Source: Aedes albopictus
Lineage: Eukaryota > Arthropoda > Insecta > Diptera > Culicidae
Reading direction: 5' to 3'
Assembly: GCF_035046485.1 (NCBI RefSeq)
Contig: NC_085138.1
Coordinates: forward strand, 19,535,440 to 19,599,439
Length of the DNA: 64,000 bases
The notes under the pieces are model-generated. The model saw only the letters and a program-made list of their open reading frames with translations. It was not told the DNA's origin and searched no databases. The position numbers and the translations under genes are program-made. Shown here piece by piece: positions 55,898-64,000 of the stretch (position 1 is its first letter; every line of letters begins with the position of its first letter).

Positions 55898-57234
55898 TTC
55901 ACTTCACAGCCCCTCGTCGACGAAAATCCCTTTCAAGTATTAACATAATTGCACCAATTCTAGGCAATATCAGCACTTAATATGATACTTTTAAGATGAC
56001 CACACAAGCAAATACACATTGAGGATAATCAAGATTAAGCAAGAGAATTTATATTGTAACATAGTAGTTTTGAGTGCAAAACAAAATATGGACTGATATG
56101 GAAGATATGGTTTAGGTAAAAAAAGAAATCGCATGAATTAATATATTTGGAACAGTTTGAAAGCAAAAATTAGCACGGTACAGTAGGCAGGCATAAGTGG
56201 AATACTTTAAAACTATTTTTACTTCTCGGAAGCTATAATAGGGTTTTAAAATAGAAACTGTAATGGCAATTAAAGAAAACTGTACTACACCTGTCATATA
56301 AACACAATGAAAGAGTGAAATTCGATGCGACATTAAGAAGTAACACAAACTTTGAAACTCATAACAATAGATATAGTAGAATCTTACACACCTGAAATCT
56401 GCATAAGATTGTCGAACAGTTAGTGAAGTACTCGATATCCGATTTAGTGAATGAAAATAACACAAAATTTAATCTGAACGGTTGATGGTTGCGATTGTGA
56501 TCCGAAAATCCCTGCTCGATCTCTGATAGGGTAGAAATTTACTTCGTCATATGCGCTAATTTTCATCATATCAGACGGAAAATAACGAAAAATGACAGAT
56601 ACTCCAACTTATATCTTTGCCAATGGTTCATCAGATGGAAGCAAAGGATGTAGAATATCAATAACCAGCTCCAATATCACTGGAAATTGAATAATTACGC
56701 GATATTTCACGTTCCAATTTCACTCTACTTGGGAGTTGAAAATTCTTCTCGTTTTGCGTACGACGAAGACAACCGCACTTAAACAGCAGCTAGCCGAATT
56801 GTATTTCATCACCGTTCAATTTTCGCATTGCCAGATTCACTTGTTGAACAAACCTTCAATTCGCACCCCACAAAAGCTCTGTGGCACTTCAATGTTGGAT
56901 TTGACTGCTATAGAGTGCAGTTCAAATAATCAAATAAATCACTTTTTCCCATCGGTAAAATGTAAACAACAAGTTGTCTTCGTCTAAGGAGGATGCATGC
57001 AAATGGGTGCGTGGATTTTCTGCATACGAAACATCGTATTTCACAACCACAGAGAAAGATTTGTTAGGTGCACTGTGATGACGTATTACGATCTGGTGGG
57101 CAAAAATATTATTTGAAATATTGTGGTCGTTATTTTAAAGCTACATTTAATTTGAAAGCTTTCTACTCAAGAGTACTTGGAACACATGATTTGTATGGGA
57201 TTGCGAAGAGTTTGACCATGTTTTCGAATAAACA
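55898..57234. other. No gene seen, AT-rich
   Basis: No recognisable coding sequence, RNA gene or repeat family in this stretch downstream of ash1. Short ORFs (56112-56465 minus, 56736-56987 plus) carry no motif. Confidence 0.4.
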
Positions 57235-57679
57235 GAGCGTTGGCCAAGTATGGAGCCTTGCGGAACACCAACTCTAATCGACCTCTGCCCTGCGTTGGTC
57301 ACGTACACCAGGACCCTATTCTGGAAGCAGCTCCTTTAAAATCCTACACAGGTAATCGGGAACTCACGTATTATGCAACGCTTCCCAACTGGCGCTGTTA
57401 AGCGCGTTTCAAATGTCTATCGTTACCACGGCACAGTACCGACTTTCTCTTTCGCTTCTTCTTGAACGCATCTGACTTTTCAATGACTGTTCTAATCGCA
57501 TCAACCGTTGCTGTCCCTGGCGGAAGCCGAACTGCATCGTGGATAGCCCTCTCTCAATTTCAGCGTATTCTCTCAGCCTATTGAGGATGATCCTCTCCAG
57601 AAGTTTTCCGAACGTATCCAACAGAAAATTCGGCCTGTACGATGCTGGATCTCCCAGCTGCTTCCCTGGTTTTTGACTG

Positions 57680-57772
57680 TGTGGAGTTTGTACGTCCAAT
57701 GTACTTGACAGCTTGACTAATAATAGCCTTCCCGTACACATCGCCTACTCAGCAATATGCTAAACTACCACA
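57680..57772 (-). repeat. 93-bp LTR, 3' copy on the minus strand
   Basis: Identical to 58959-59051. The ends TGTGGAGTTT and AAACTACCACA form a short imperfect inverted repeat, as LTRs do. Confidence 0.85.
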
Positions 57773-58069
57773 TCTCCTTTTCTTCAACGGAAAATGTGTA
57801 GTTAGTATTTTTTTTCAACATTGGTAGCCATGTTTTCATTATCTTAAATCCACTATTTAGATCATCTACGATCTTCTAAAAGATTCAATGTATTACCGTT
57901 AAAGAGGGATACTTAGAAATGCAATACCTGCGTCTACGATTTAGGCTAACTTCTTCATGGCATAACTCATGGTTAATTCCAAATCTCAGACAACTTTTAT
58001 TTCAGAGTTCCCAGTTCACGGGCTTCGACGTTACCTTAACGCGCCTTCTAAGGCGACCATTGAGCTTCC

Positions 58070-58640
58070 CCCGGACCTAGCAGATCGAATCTGCTGTAAC
58101 GGCTACTCTCTTCAATCTTTGTGTCTGGCCCGATCAGATACTATCCGTCGGGTTCAAACAAAAAGGTGAACATGCTTTCGCTGAACGCAACGGATCGAAT
58201 CCGTCGCTCCAGCAGCTCCCTTTGATGGCGAGCTTTTTGCAACTACCGGACCCGGCAGTTCGAAACTGCCGCTTCGGTTGCTCCCATCTATGGTGAGCAG
58301 ACAGCCTGACCCGGCGAATCGTATTCGTCGCTAAGGCAAGCCCCCTTCTAAGGCGGACTTTTTCAAACAGCCTGACCCGATGGATCGAATCCATCGCTAA
58401 GGCAACTTCCCATCTAAGGCGAAGTTGTTTTTGTAACTGAACAGCCTGACCCAACAGATCGAATCTGTTGCTAAGGCAGTCCCCTTTCAAGGTGGACTTT
58501 TCGAACAGCCTGACCCGGTGGATCGAATCCACCGCTAAGGCGACAACCTGACCCGACGGATCGTATCCGCCGCTAAGGTAGCTCCCTCTTAGGTGAGCGT
58601 TTATTTAGCCGAGCCTAACGGATCGATTCAGTAGTTTCGG
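58070..58640. repeat. Tandem array of paired hairpins with covarying stems
   Basis: Units of about 38-74 bp share AACAGCCTGACCC, GCTAAGGC and a CC(T/A)TCTAAGG-like loop. The first hairpin of each unit has a 6-8-bp stem around an invariant CGA or CGT loop (58079-58095, 58190-58204, 58253-58271, 58312-58330, 58378-58396, 58452-58470, 58516-58534, 58554-58572). The second has a variable outer stem around CCTTCTAAGG (58214-58234, 58280-58298, 58338-58360, 58404-58426, 58478-58498, 58581-58598). Stem sequences differ between units, yet pairing is kept. The minus-strand ORF at 58134-58532 crosses the array. Unit lengths are not multiples of three, so it is not a protein repeat. Confidence 0.85.
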
Positions 58641-58777
58641 CAGGTTTCGGCGGTTTTGATGGACATTTCAATAGGCCATCCGTTCAATTTGCACCGTAGA
58701 GCTTGCTTCTTCACAACGGCAGTCTTGCTAGGAGAGTTCCCTCAGTGGTTTTTCGACTTCTGGCTCAGCGTGTACGA

Positions 58778-58933
58778 TTACTTCCGTTTTGCGGCAATGA
58801 TTTGGTACAGCTGCAGCTCTTCGCAGAAACGATATTTTTGAAGTATTCTTTTCACAATTGCCAGTGACGGCGGAGGTACTTCTTCAGAGGACCAGGCTGT
58901 GTTGCCGAGCTTCAATGATGATGCCTTTTCCAT
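58778..58933 (-). CDS. 51-codon ORF inside the TRIM-like element
   Basis: Starts about 25 bases after the 5' repeat with MEKASSLKLGNTAWSS and ends QIIAAKRK. The position is that of a gag start in LTR elements, but no domain is recognisable. It may be a relic or simply leader sequence. Confidence 0.25.
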   Translation of the reverse strand: MEKASSLKLGNTAWSSEEVPPPSLAIVKRILQKYRFCEELQLYQIIAAKRK

Positions 58934-58958
58934 TGCACGCTGGTTCTTTCGTCGCCAA

Positions 58959-59051
58959 TGTGGAGTTTGTACGTCCAATGTACTTGACAGCTTGACTAAT
59001 AATAGCCTTCCCGTACACATCGCCTACTCAGCAATATGCTAAACTACCACA
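58959..59051 (-). repeat. 93-bp LTR, 5' copy on the minus strand
   Basis: Identical to 57680-57772 over all 93 bases. Adjacent to the primer-binding-like TGGCGACG. Confidence 0.85.
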
Positions 59052-60651
59052 GACTGTATCACTATTTTTCAAACCTTCCATGTACCCCGAAAGTTACCTT
59101 CCTCCAGGCATCTCTACAACACTGACCTGAACATATCTGGATGCTTCAAGATCACTGCCTTTAACACCATGCTAGGGATTCCATCTGAATCGGGCGCTAC
59201 ATTCTACATTCTCTATAGCTCCCTGAACTCGTTTTCTAGCTCTGAGACAAATCGCACGGAGGGAACAGAGCGTCTCATTCCATCAGTATGCTGGACGTCT
59301 ACCGTTTCATGGGTCCATCATCCTCTGCATTCCTGCATCACGTGCCGGTGCTAACGATCCCGCCACCCCTCCCTCGCCAAAGTTGGCCACATCGCTGTTT
59401 TGCTGAAGTGCCTCGATAATAGTCTCCTTGTCAAAGTCCTTCGTCTTGCACAGGCCTAGTTTTTCGTATGAGTGATTGCTGTAGGACTACTCATCATTCG
59501 CCCTCTAGTCCATGTCTTCTATCAATGATGGAATACAGAACATAATGTGCTGAGTATTACTATATTGGCACAGCTTAACATCCAGCTTCGCCAGATCTTC
59601 AAGTAGACTATATCCCCTTGCGTTGGTTTGACGGCTATCCCACTCAACGGCCCCGGCGTTGAAATCCACGCCGATGACTACTGGCGTATGCCCCACCAGA
59701 GGGTGTCCGTAAGGTCATCCAGCATTTGCACTATCTGCGCCATTGTGTACCTGCTTTCACTTTAATGTAGGCCGGGCATTTGTAAGCATCCCGTCGTATG
59801 CTCGTTTCCGTTCACCGGTTTGCACAGCATGCTCCTGGGTCGCTTCGTGCAGTCTCAAGCAACGCGCCCGTTTTTGCCGCACTTCAAGCACCATCCGAAC
59901 CTTTCTGGAATCTGGACCTTTGCAATTTCTGGACCAAAAATCCATGCATCTGAAACGCCTCTCAATTTGCTTGATAACTCGGGGAGCCAGCCGCAGTGAG
60001 CACACCGACTATTCGATTTTGAACATGCCAGTTCCTGTGAGCTTGTTTTGTAGGCCGCATCTACTGGCAGTCAGATTGCCGCCGTCTGGGTCGATTTCCT
60101 TATTTGGATTGTCACCGGTACTTCAAGGTGGCATTGCTCTGTCAATGCATTCCTTAGCTCTTCCTCGGTCGTAATATCGTTCAGATCCTTGACTTCGACT
60201 ATTTTCTCCTGTGGCTTCGATGCCCAGAGATTTCGCAATGAGCTCCCCTTTACTCTGAGCTCTTGATCGAAGGATCCTTCCTCACTCTCCTGAGAAGCGC
60301 CTCAGGCGCCTCGTTCGCCTCGACAATCAGTTCACATTCCTCTCTCGGAAGAGCCGGCGATTTTCTTTCTTCTTTCTTCTGTTCCTTCTTCTTTCGCTTC
60401 TTCTTTTCCGCTGGCTCTGAACAGTGCGCCATCCATCTTCTCTCCAATGCACAATGGTCCACGAACCAGATTTACGAGGAAAGATGCATTCAGCGCCTTC
60501 AAATGATTTTCTAGATTAATATGGTCTTCTACAAAGGTGTTCCTAAAAATAAGGCCCTCTTTTCAATATACATAAAAATTAGGGTGGTCCATATTTTCAA
60601 AGAAATTGGGAACCAAACTTTTTTTATTTGCAAGAACAACTATGTACATTC

Positions 60652-61785
60652 TTCAGGATAGTTATAGATCTATCAATTTTGAGCAAGTTTGCCGAAGACA
60701 CTTTTTATGTAGCTTTAAAATTGATCGATCTAGAGGTATTTTTCTGAATAAGCTTAGGGTGGTTCAAGAACACCCGGTTTTCTGGCGTTATTTTAGATTT
60801 TTCATCAAAGTCGCCCAAGAAACACTTGTAGAGCATTTGAAGACGCGTCGTTTCGTGCGCTGATAATTATAGTTTTTTAAAAAGGTGTTTTGACGGGTTG
60901 GGGCAAACATAAAAAAATTTTTTACCCGCATTCAGAAGAAGAAATGTTGTCACAAAACATATCAAAAAATTAGAGGGGTGTTATTTTTGTAACTCAAGAG
61001 AAAAATACTTGAAAAGTGTCTATTTTTTCTAGAAAATCATCAATATCTTTTAAACGGAATGACATAGCAACATTCTCTTTTAAAGCTCTAAAACTGGTTC
61101 TTAGACAACTTTGATGAGAAATTTTAAACAAAAAAGATAAAGGGTTTTAACTGTTTTGACCAAATTTGGAGCATTCTCCCATAGTTTTCATAGGGTGACG
61201 CTAGAACAAACCGTTCTATTGCTTTATCTTTTTTGTTTCAAATTTCTCGTCAAAGTCGCCTAAGAACCACTTTTAGAGCTTCCAAAAACGCACATTTTCG
61301 TGCGCTGAGAATGTTGCTACGTCATTCCGTTCAATAGATATTGATGATTTTCTAGAAAAAATAGGCACTTTCCAAGTATTTTTCACATGAGTTACAAAAA
61401 TAACACTCCTCTAATTTTTTGATATGTTTTATAACAACATTTCTTCTTTTGAATGCGGGCAAAAGATATTTTTTATGTTTACCCCAACCCGTCAAAACAC
61501 CTTTTTAAAAACTATGATTTTTTAACAAAAATACCTATAACTTTTGAACCAAAAGAGATAACGATCATCTCAGCGCACGAAACGACGCGTCTTCAAATGC
61601 TCTACAAGTGTTTCTTTGGCGACTTTGATGAAAAATCGAAACTGAAAAAGTTAACGTCAGAAAACCGGTTTTTCTTGAACCACCCTAAGCATATTCAGAA
61701 AATACCTCTAGGTCGGTCAATTTTAAAGCTACATAAAAAGTGTATTTGGCAAACTTGCTCAAAATTGATAGATCTACAACTTTCC
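60652..61785. mobile_element. Large foldback (near-palindromic) element
   Basis: The left arm (about 60652-61150) and right arm (about 61195-61785) are inverted copies nearly back to back. TAGATCTATCAATTTTGAGC pairs with GCTCAAAATTGATAGATCTA, and AGCATTTGAAGACGCGTCGT pairs with ACGACGCGTCTTCAAATGCT. The spacer is only about 45 bp. Left-flanking sequence from about 60582 (AGGGTGGTCC) may belong to it. The right end is cut by a LINE tail. Non-coding: the ORF at 61453-61788 is within the arm. Confidence 0.8.
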
Positions 61786-61794
61786 TGAAGGCTT

Positions 61795-61852
61795 AGAGAC
61801 GAACCAGCCAAGGGCTGAAAGTCTCTTTAATAAAGACAATCAATCCACTTTC
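61795..61852 (+). mobile_element. LINE 3'-tail insertion, third copy
   Basis: AGAGACGAACCAGCCAAGGG, CTGAAAGTCTCT, AATAAA and a CAATCAATC tail. It abuts the right end of the foldback element. Confidence 0.75.
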
Positions 61853-61899
61853 TCGAATAATGTATACAGTTATTCTTGCTATAATGTATACAGTTATTC

Positions 61900-64000
61900 T
61901 TGCAAATATAAACCGAACACCGTTTGGAGAAATATCTGGAAGAATCCTAAAAGGAATCCCTGTAGAATTTTCCGAAGAAATTCCTAAATGATTTCGCAGA
62001 GGAATTTCTGGAGAAATTCCAGGATTAAAACTTGGAGGAACTTCTGGAGGAATCATCGGAGGAGTTCCTGGATGAATCTGTGGAAGAATCCTAAGAGGAG
62101 TCTATGGAGATATTTCTGAAGAAATTCCTAAAGGAATTCCCAAATGAATTACTGAAGGAATCACTTGAGAAAAATATCCTGGATAAACTCCTGGAGAAAA
62201 TCCTTGTAGAATTCCCGGAAGAATCCCTGGAAAATTTCTAGGAGGAATCGCTGAAATAATTTCTGATGGAATCCATGGATCATTTCCTGAATAAATTTCT
62301 GGCGGAATTCTTGGTATAATTCTTAAAGGAGTCCCTGGATAAAGTCCTTGATGAAATCCTGGAGGAATGTCTGGGATAATTACTGAATAAATTCCTGGAG
62401 AAATTCCTAAGGGCATTTCTGAAGGAATCCCTGGAGGATTTCTAGTAGGATTCCTGAAGAAATCTTTGAAGGAATTCCTATAAAAATCTCGAGAGGAATC
62501 CATGCAGGAATCCCTGAAGGAATTCTTGGATTAATTATTGGATAAACTCCGGGAGAAATTCCCGGGGAAATTTCTGAAGGAATTCTTAGAGGACTGGACA
62601 AATTTCGGGAAAAATTGCTGTAGTAATTTCTGAAGGAATTCCTGGAGGAATTCTAGAATCAATTCCTGAAGGAATTCCTGAGGTAATTGCTGATGGAATT
62701 CTTGAAGGTATTCCTGGAGGAGTACCTGAATGAAATTCTGGAGGAATGCCCGGAGGAATCCCTGAAGGAATCCCTATAGAAATTCCTGCAGGAACTCCTG
62801 GAGGAATACCTGGAGAAATTCCTGGAGTCCTGCCTGTAAGAATTCCTGGAGGAATCTCTAGGGAATTTCCTTGAGAAATCTCTAGAGGAATTCCTGGAGG
62901 AATCCCTGTATAAATTCAATGAAGAATTCCTGGAAAAATTCTTAGTGAAGTCCCTGGAGGAATTCCTAGATAATTTTCTTGAAGAACCAATGGAGCGCTT
63001 TCAGAAGAAACCCCTGGAGGAATGCCTGAATGAATTCCTGGAGGAGTTACGAGAGGAATCTCTGGAGAAATCTTAAGAGGAATTCCTTGAGATATCTTTA
63101 GAGGAATACTTGTAGAAATCTCTGGAGGAAATCCTAAAAGAATCGCTTGAGGAATTCCTAAAGACGAATCTTTGTAGGATTTTTTAAAGAAATCCACGCA
63201 GGCATTCCCAGAGGAATCCTGAAGAACTTTCTGAAAGAATCCCTAAAAAAAGTTTTTGGAGGAATCCCAGGAAAAATACTTGAAAAAATCCAAGGAACAA
63301 TTTCTGATGGAATTCTAGGAGGAGTTTCTGAAGAAATTCCAAGAGGAAGTACTGAAGAAATCGTTGATATTCCTGAGAAAATCCTGAAGGAATCCTTAAA
63401 AGATTACGTGGAGGAACACTTGGAGGAATCGCTGTAGCAGTTCCTGAAGGAATCCCTGGAGAAGTTCCTGAAAAAAACCCAGGAGGAACCTCGGAAACAA
63501 TCTTAAGATGAATTCTTATGGGAATCTCTAAACAGTTCCTGGAGGAAGTCTTGGATTAATTCCCGGAGGAGTATCTGAAAGTATTTCAGGAGGAATTCCT
63601 GAAGGAATCCCAAGAATAGTTCTTGGAGCCATGTTTAAAATAATCCTGTAAGTTGTTGCTGAAAGAATCACAAATGGAATTAACGAATTTTGTGAATAAA
63701 CCCCATGATGAATCCCAGAAACAATCCCAAGAGGAATGCCTTAGGGAGCTGTCTAAGTGAATTCCTGGAAGAATTTCTGCAGGAATCCCTGGATAAAAAT
63801 ATGAAAAAATCGATGTCTGCAGTAAATTCTCGACGAATTATTGAAGGAATACTTGGATGGAGTCCCAAAGGATTTTTGTACAAAATTTTAAAGAAATTCT
63901 TGGATTAATTAAAAAAAAAGTTTAGTAAAATTTTCTGAAAGCATTTCTGGAAGACATCTGTAGGAATACTTCGAATAATTCCAGACCAGATGGACCTATT
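61900..64000 (-). repeat. 12-bp minisatellite array, opposite orientation, runs off the window
   Basis: Units of CCTGGAGGAATT (the complement of AATTCCTCCAGG) continue to the window end with frequent substitutions. The minus-strand ORFs rich in IPPGI, SRNSS and similar patterns are products of the repeat. Just before it, TATAATGTATACAGTTATTC is duplicated in tandem (61858-61905). Confidence 0.88.

Larger units (their letters stand above)
57680..59051 (-). mobile_element. Compact LTR retroelement (TRIM-like), 1372 bp
   Basis: Two identical 93-bp direct repeats (57680-57772 and 58959-59051), each starting TG and ending CA, enclose 1186 bp. GACTG stands outside both ends (57675-57679, 59052-59056). 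On the minus strand the repeat is followed by T and then TGGCGACGAAAGAACCA (58957-58941), a plausible tRNA primer-binding site. The other repeat is preceded by GAAGAAAAGGAGA (57785-57773), a polypurine tract. No gag-pol is present. A 51-codon ORF starts at 58933. Identical LTRs imply a recent insertion. The interior contains the hairpin array. Confidence 0.85.
57235..60470 (-). pseudogene. Decayed LINE (R1/LOA-like) with ORF1, endonuclease and RT parts, split by an LTR element
   Basis: Reading the minus strand: a Lys/Glu-rich segment and EECELIVEANEAPEALLRRV near 60450-60260 (ORF1). A worn zinc-knuckle zone with RRFRCMDF and NCKGPD near 59950. An endonuclease block with VVIGVDFNAGAVEWDSRQTN near 59690. 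The fingers of the reverse transcriptase (KPGKQLGDPASYRP, GKLLERIILNRL, MQFGFRQGQ) at 57679-57409. A shifted GVPQGSILG block at about 57269-57241. Order and motifs fit an R1/LOA/Jockey-group LINE. Many stops and deletions are present, and 57680-59051 is foreign. Confidence 0.75.

Noticed and set aside
58134..58532. 132-codon minus-strand ORF as a repeat protein
   Set aside because: It crosses the hairpin array, whose unit lengths are not multiples of three, so the repeats fall in different frames. The pairing pattern explains the sequence better.
58070..58640. CRISPR-like array of repeats and spacers
   Set aside because: The sequence is eukaryotic, the changing parts are hairpin stems paired with each other rather than free spacers, unit length varies, and there are no cas genes.

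Overview
The window looks like a repeat-rich culicine mosquito chromosome, most likely Aedes; the species cannot be fixed from sequence alone. The signs are Feilai-like tRNA-derived SINEs, RTE- and R1/LOA-like LINE debris, many small inverted-repeat (MITE) elements, and one conserved gene with a 20-kb first intron. The only host protein gene I can support is ash1 (absent, small or homeotic discs 1, a trithorax-group H3K36 methyltransferase). It lies on the + strand, with six coding exons from 25040 to 55479. All splice sites are GT/AG, the phases agree, and the predicted protein has 2821 residues.

Layout. 1-5150: two decayed copies of one RTE-like LINE, two tRNA-derived SINEs, a Harbinger-type MITE and a possible TATA promoter. 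5150-18080: nested foldback and MITE elements, including two pogo/Tigger-like elements with TA target duplications, a long-inverted-repeat element inserted in an ATGGCG-rich repeat, and 12-bp minisatellite arrays. 18360-24200: a minus-strand LINE ORF1 remnant broken by a hAT MITE, followed by hAT elements nested inside one another. 24204-25039: the ash1 upstream region. 25297-45594: ash1 intron 1, made almost wholly of repeats. It holds a 7.7-kb hAT-like element carrying a 5-kb 12-bp array and a higher-order GGTGCA array, a GGGGCAAAA element, duplicated minisatellite blocks, a mariner transposase pseudogene and a SINE. 45595-55479: the rest of ash1. 55898-57234: no gene seen. 57235-60470: a decayed minus-strand R1/LOA-like LINE split by a compact LTR element. 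60580-64000: a foldback element and a 12-bp array in the opposite orientation.

Best candidate for something undescribed: positions 57680-59051. Two identical 93-bp TG...CA repeats flank 1186 bp, with a 5-bp target duplication, a plausible primer-binding site and a polypurine tract. This fits a TRIM (terminal-repeat retrotransposon in miniature). Inside is a tandem array of paired hairpins whose stems change sequence together while loops and linkers stay fixed. The other recurring theme is a 12-bp unit, AATTCCTCCAGG, containing a 10-bp palindrome. By eye it fills about a fifth to a quarter of the window and opens spurious ORFs in several frames.

All boundaries were read by eye. Family names for repeats are tentative unless terminal repeats and target duplications are stated.
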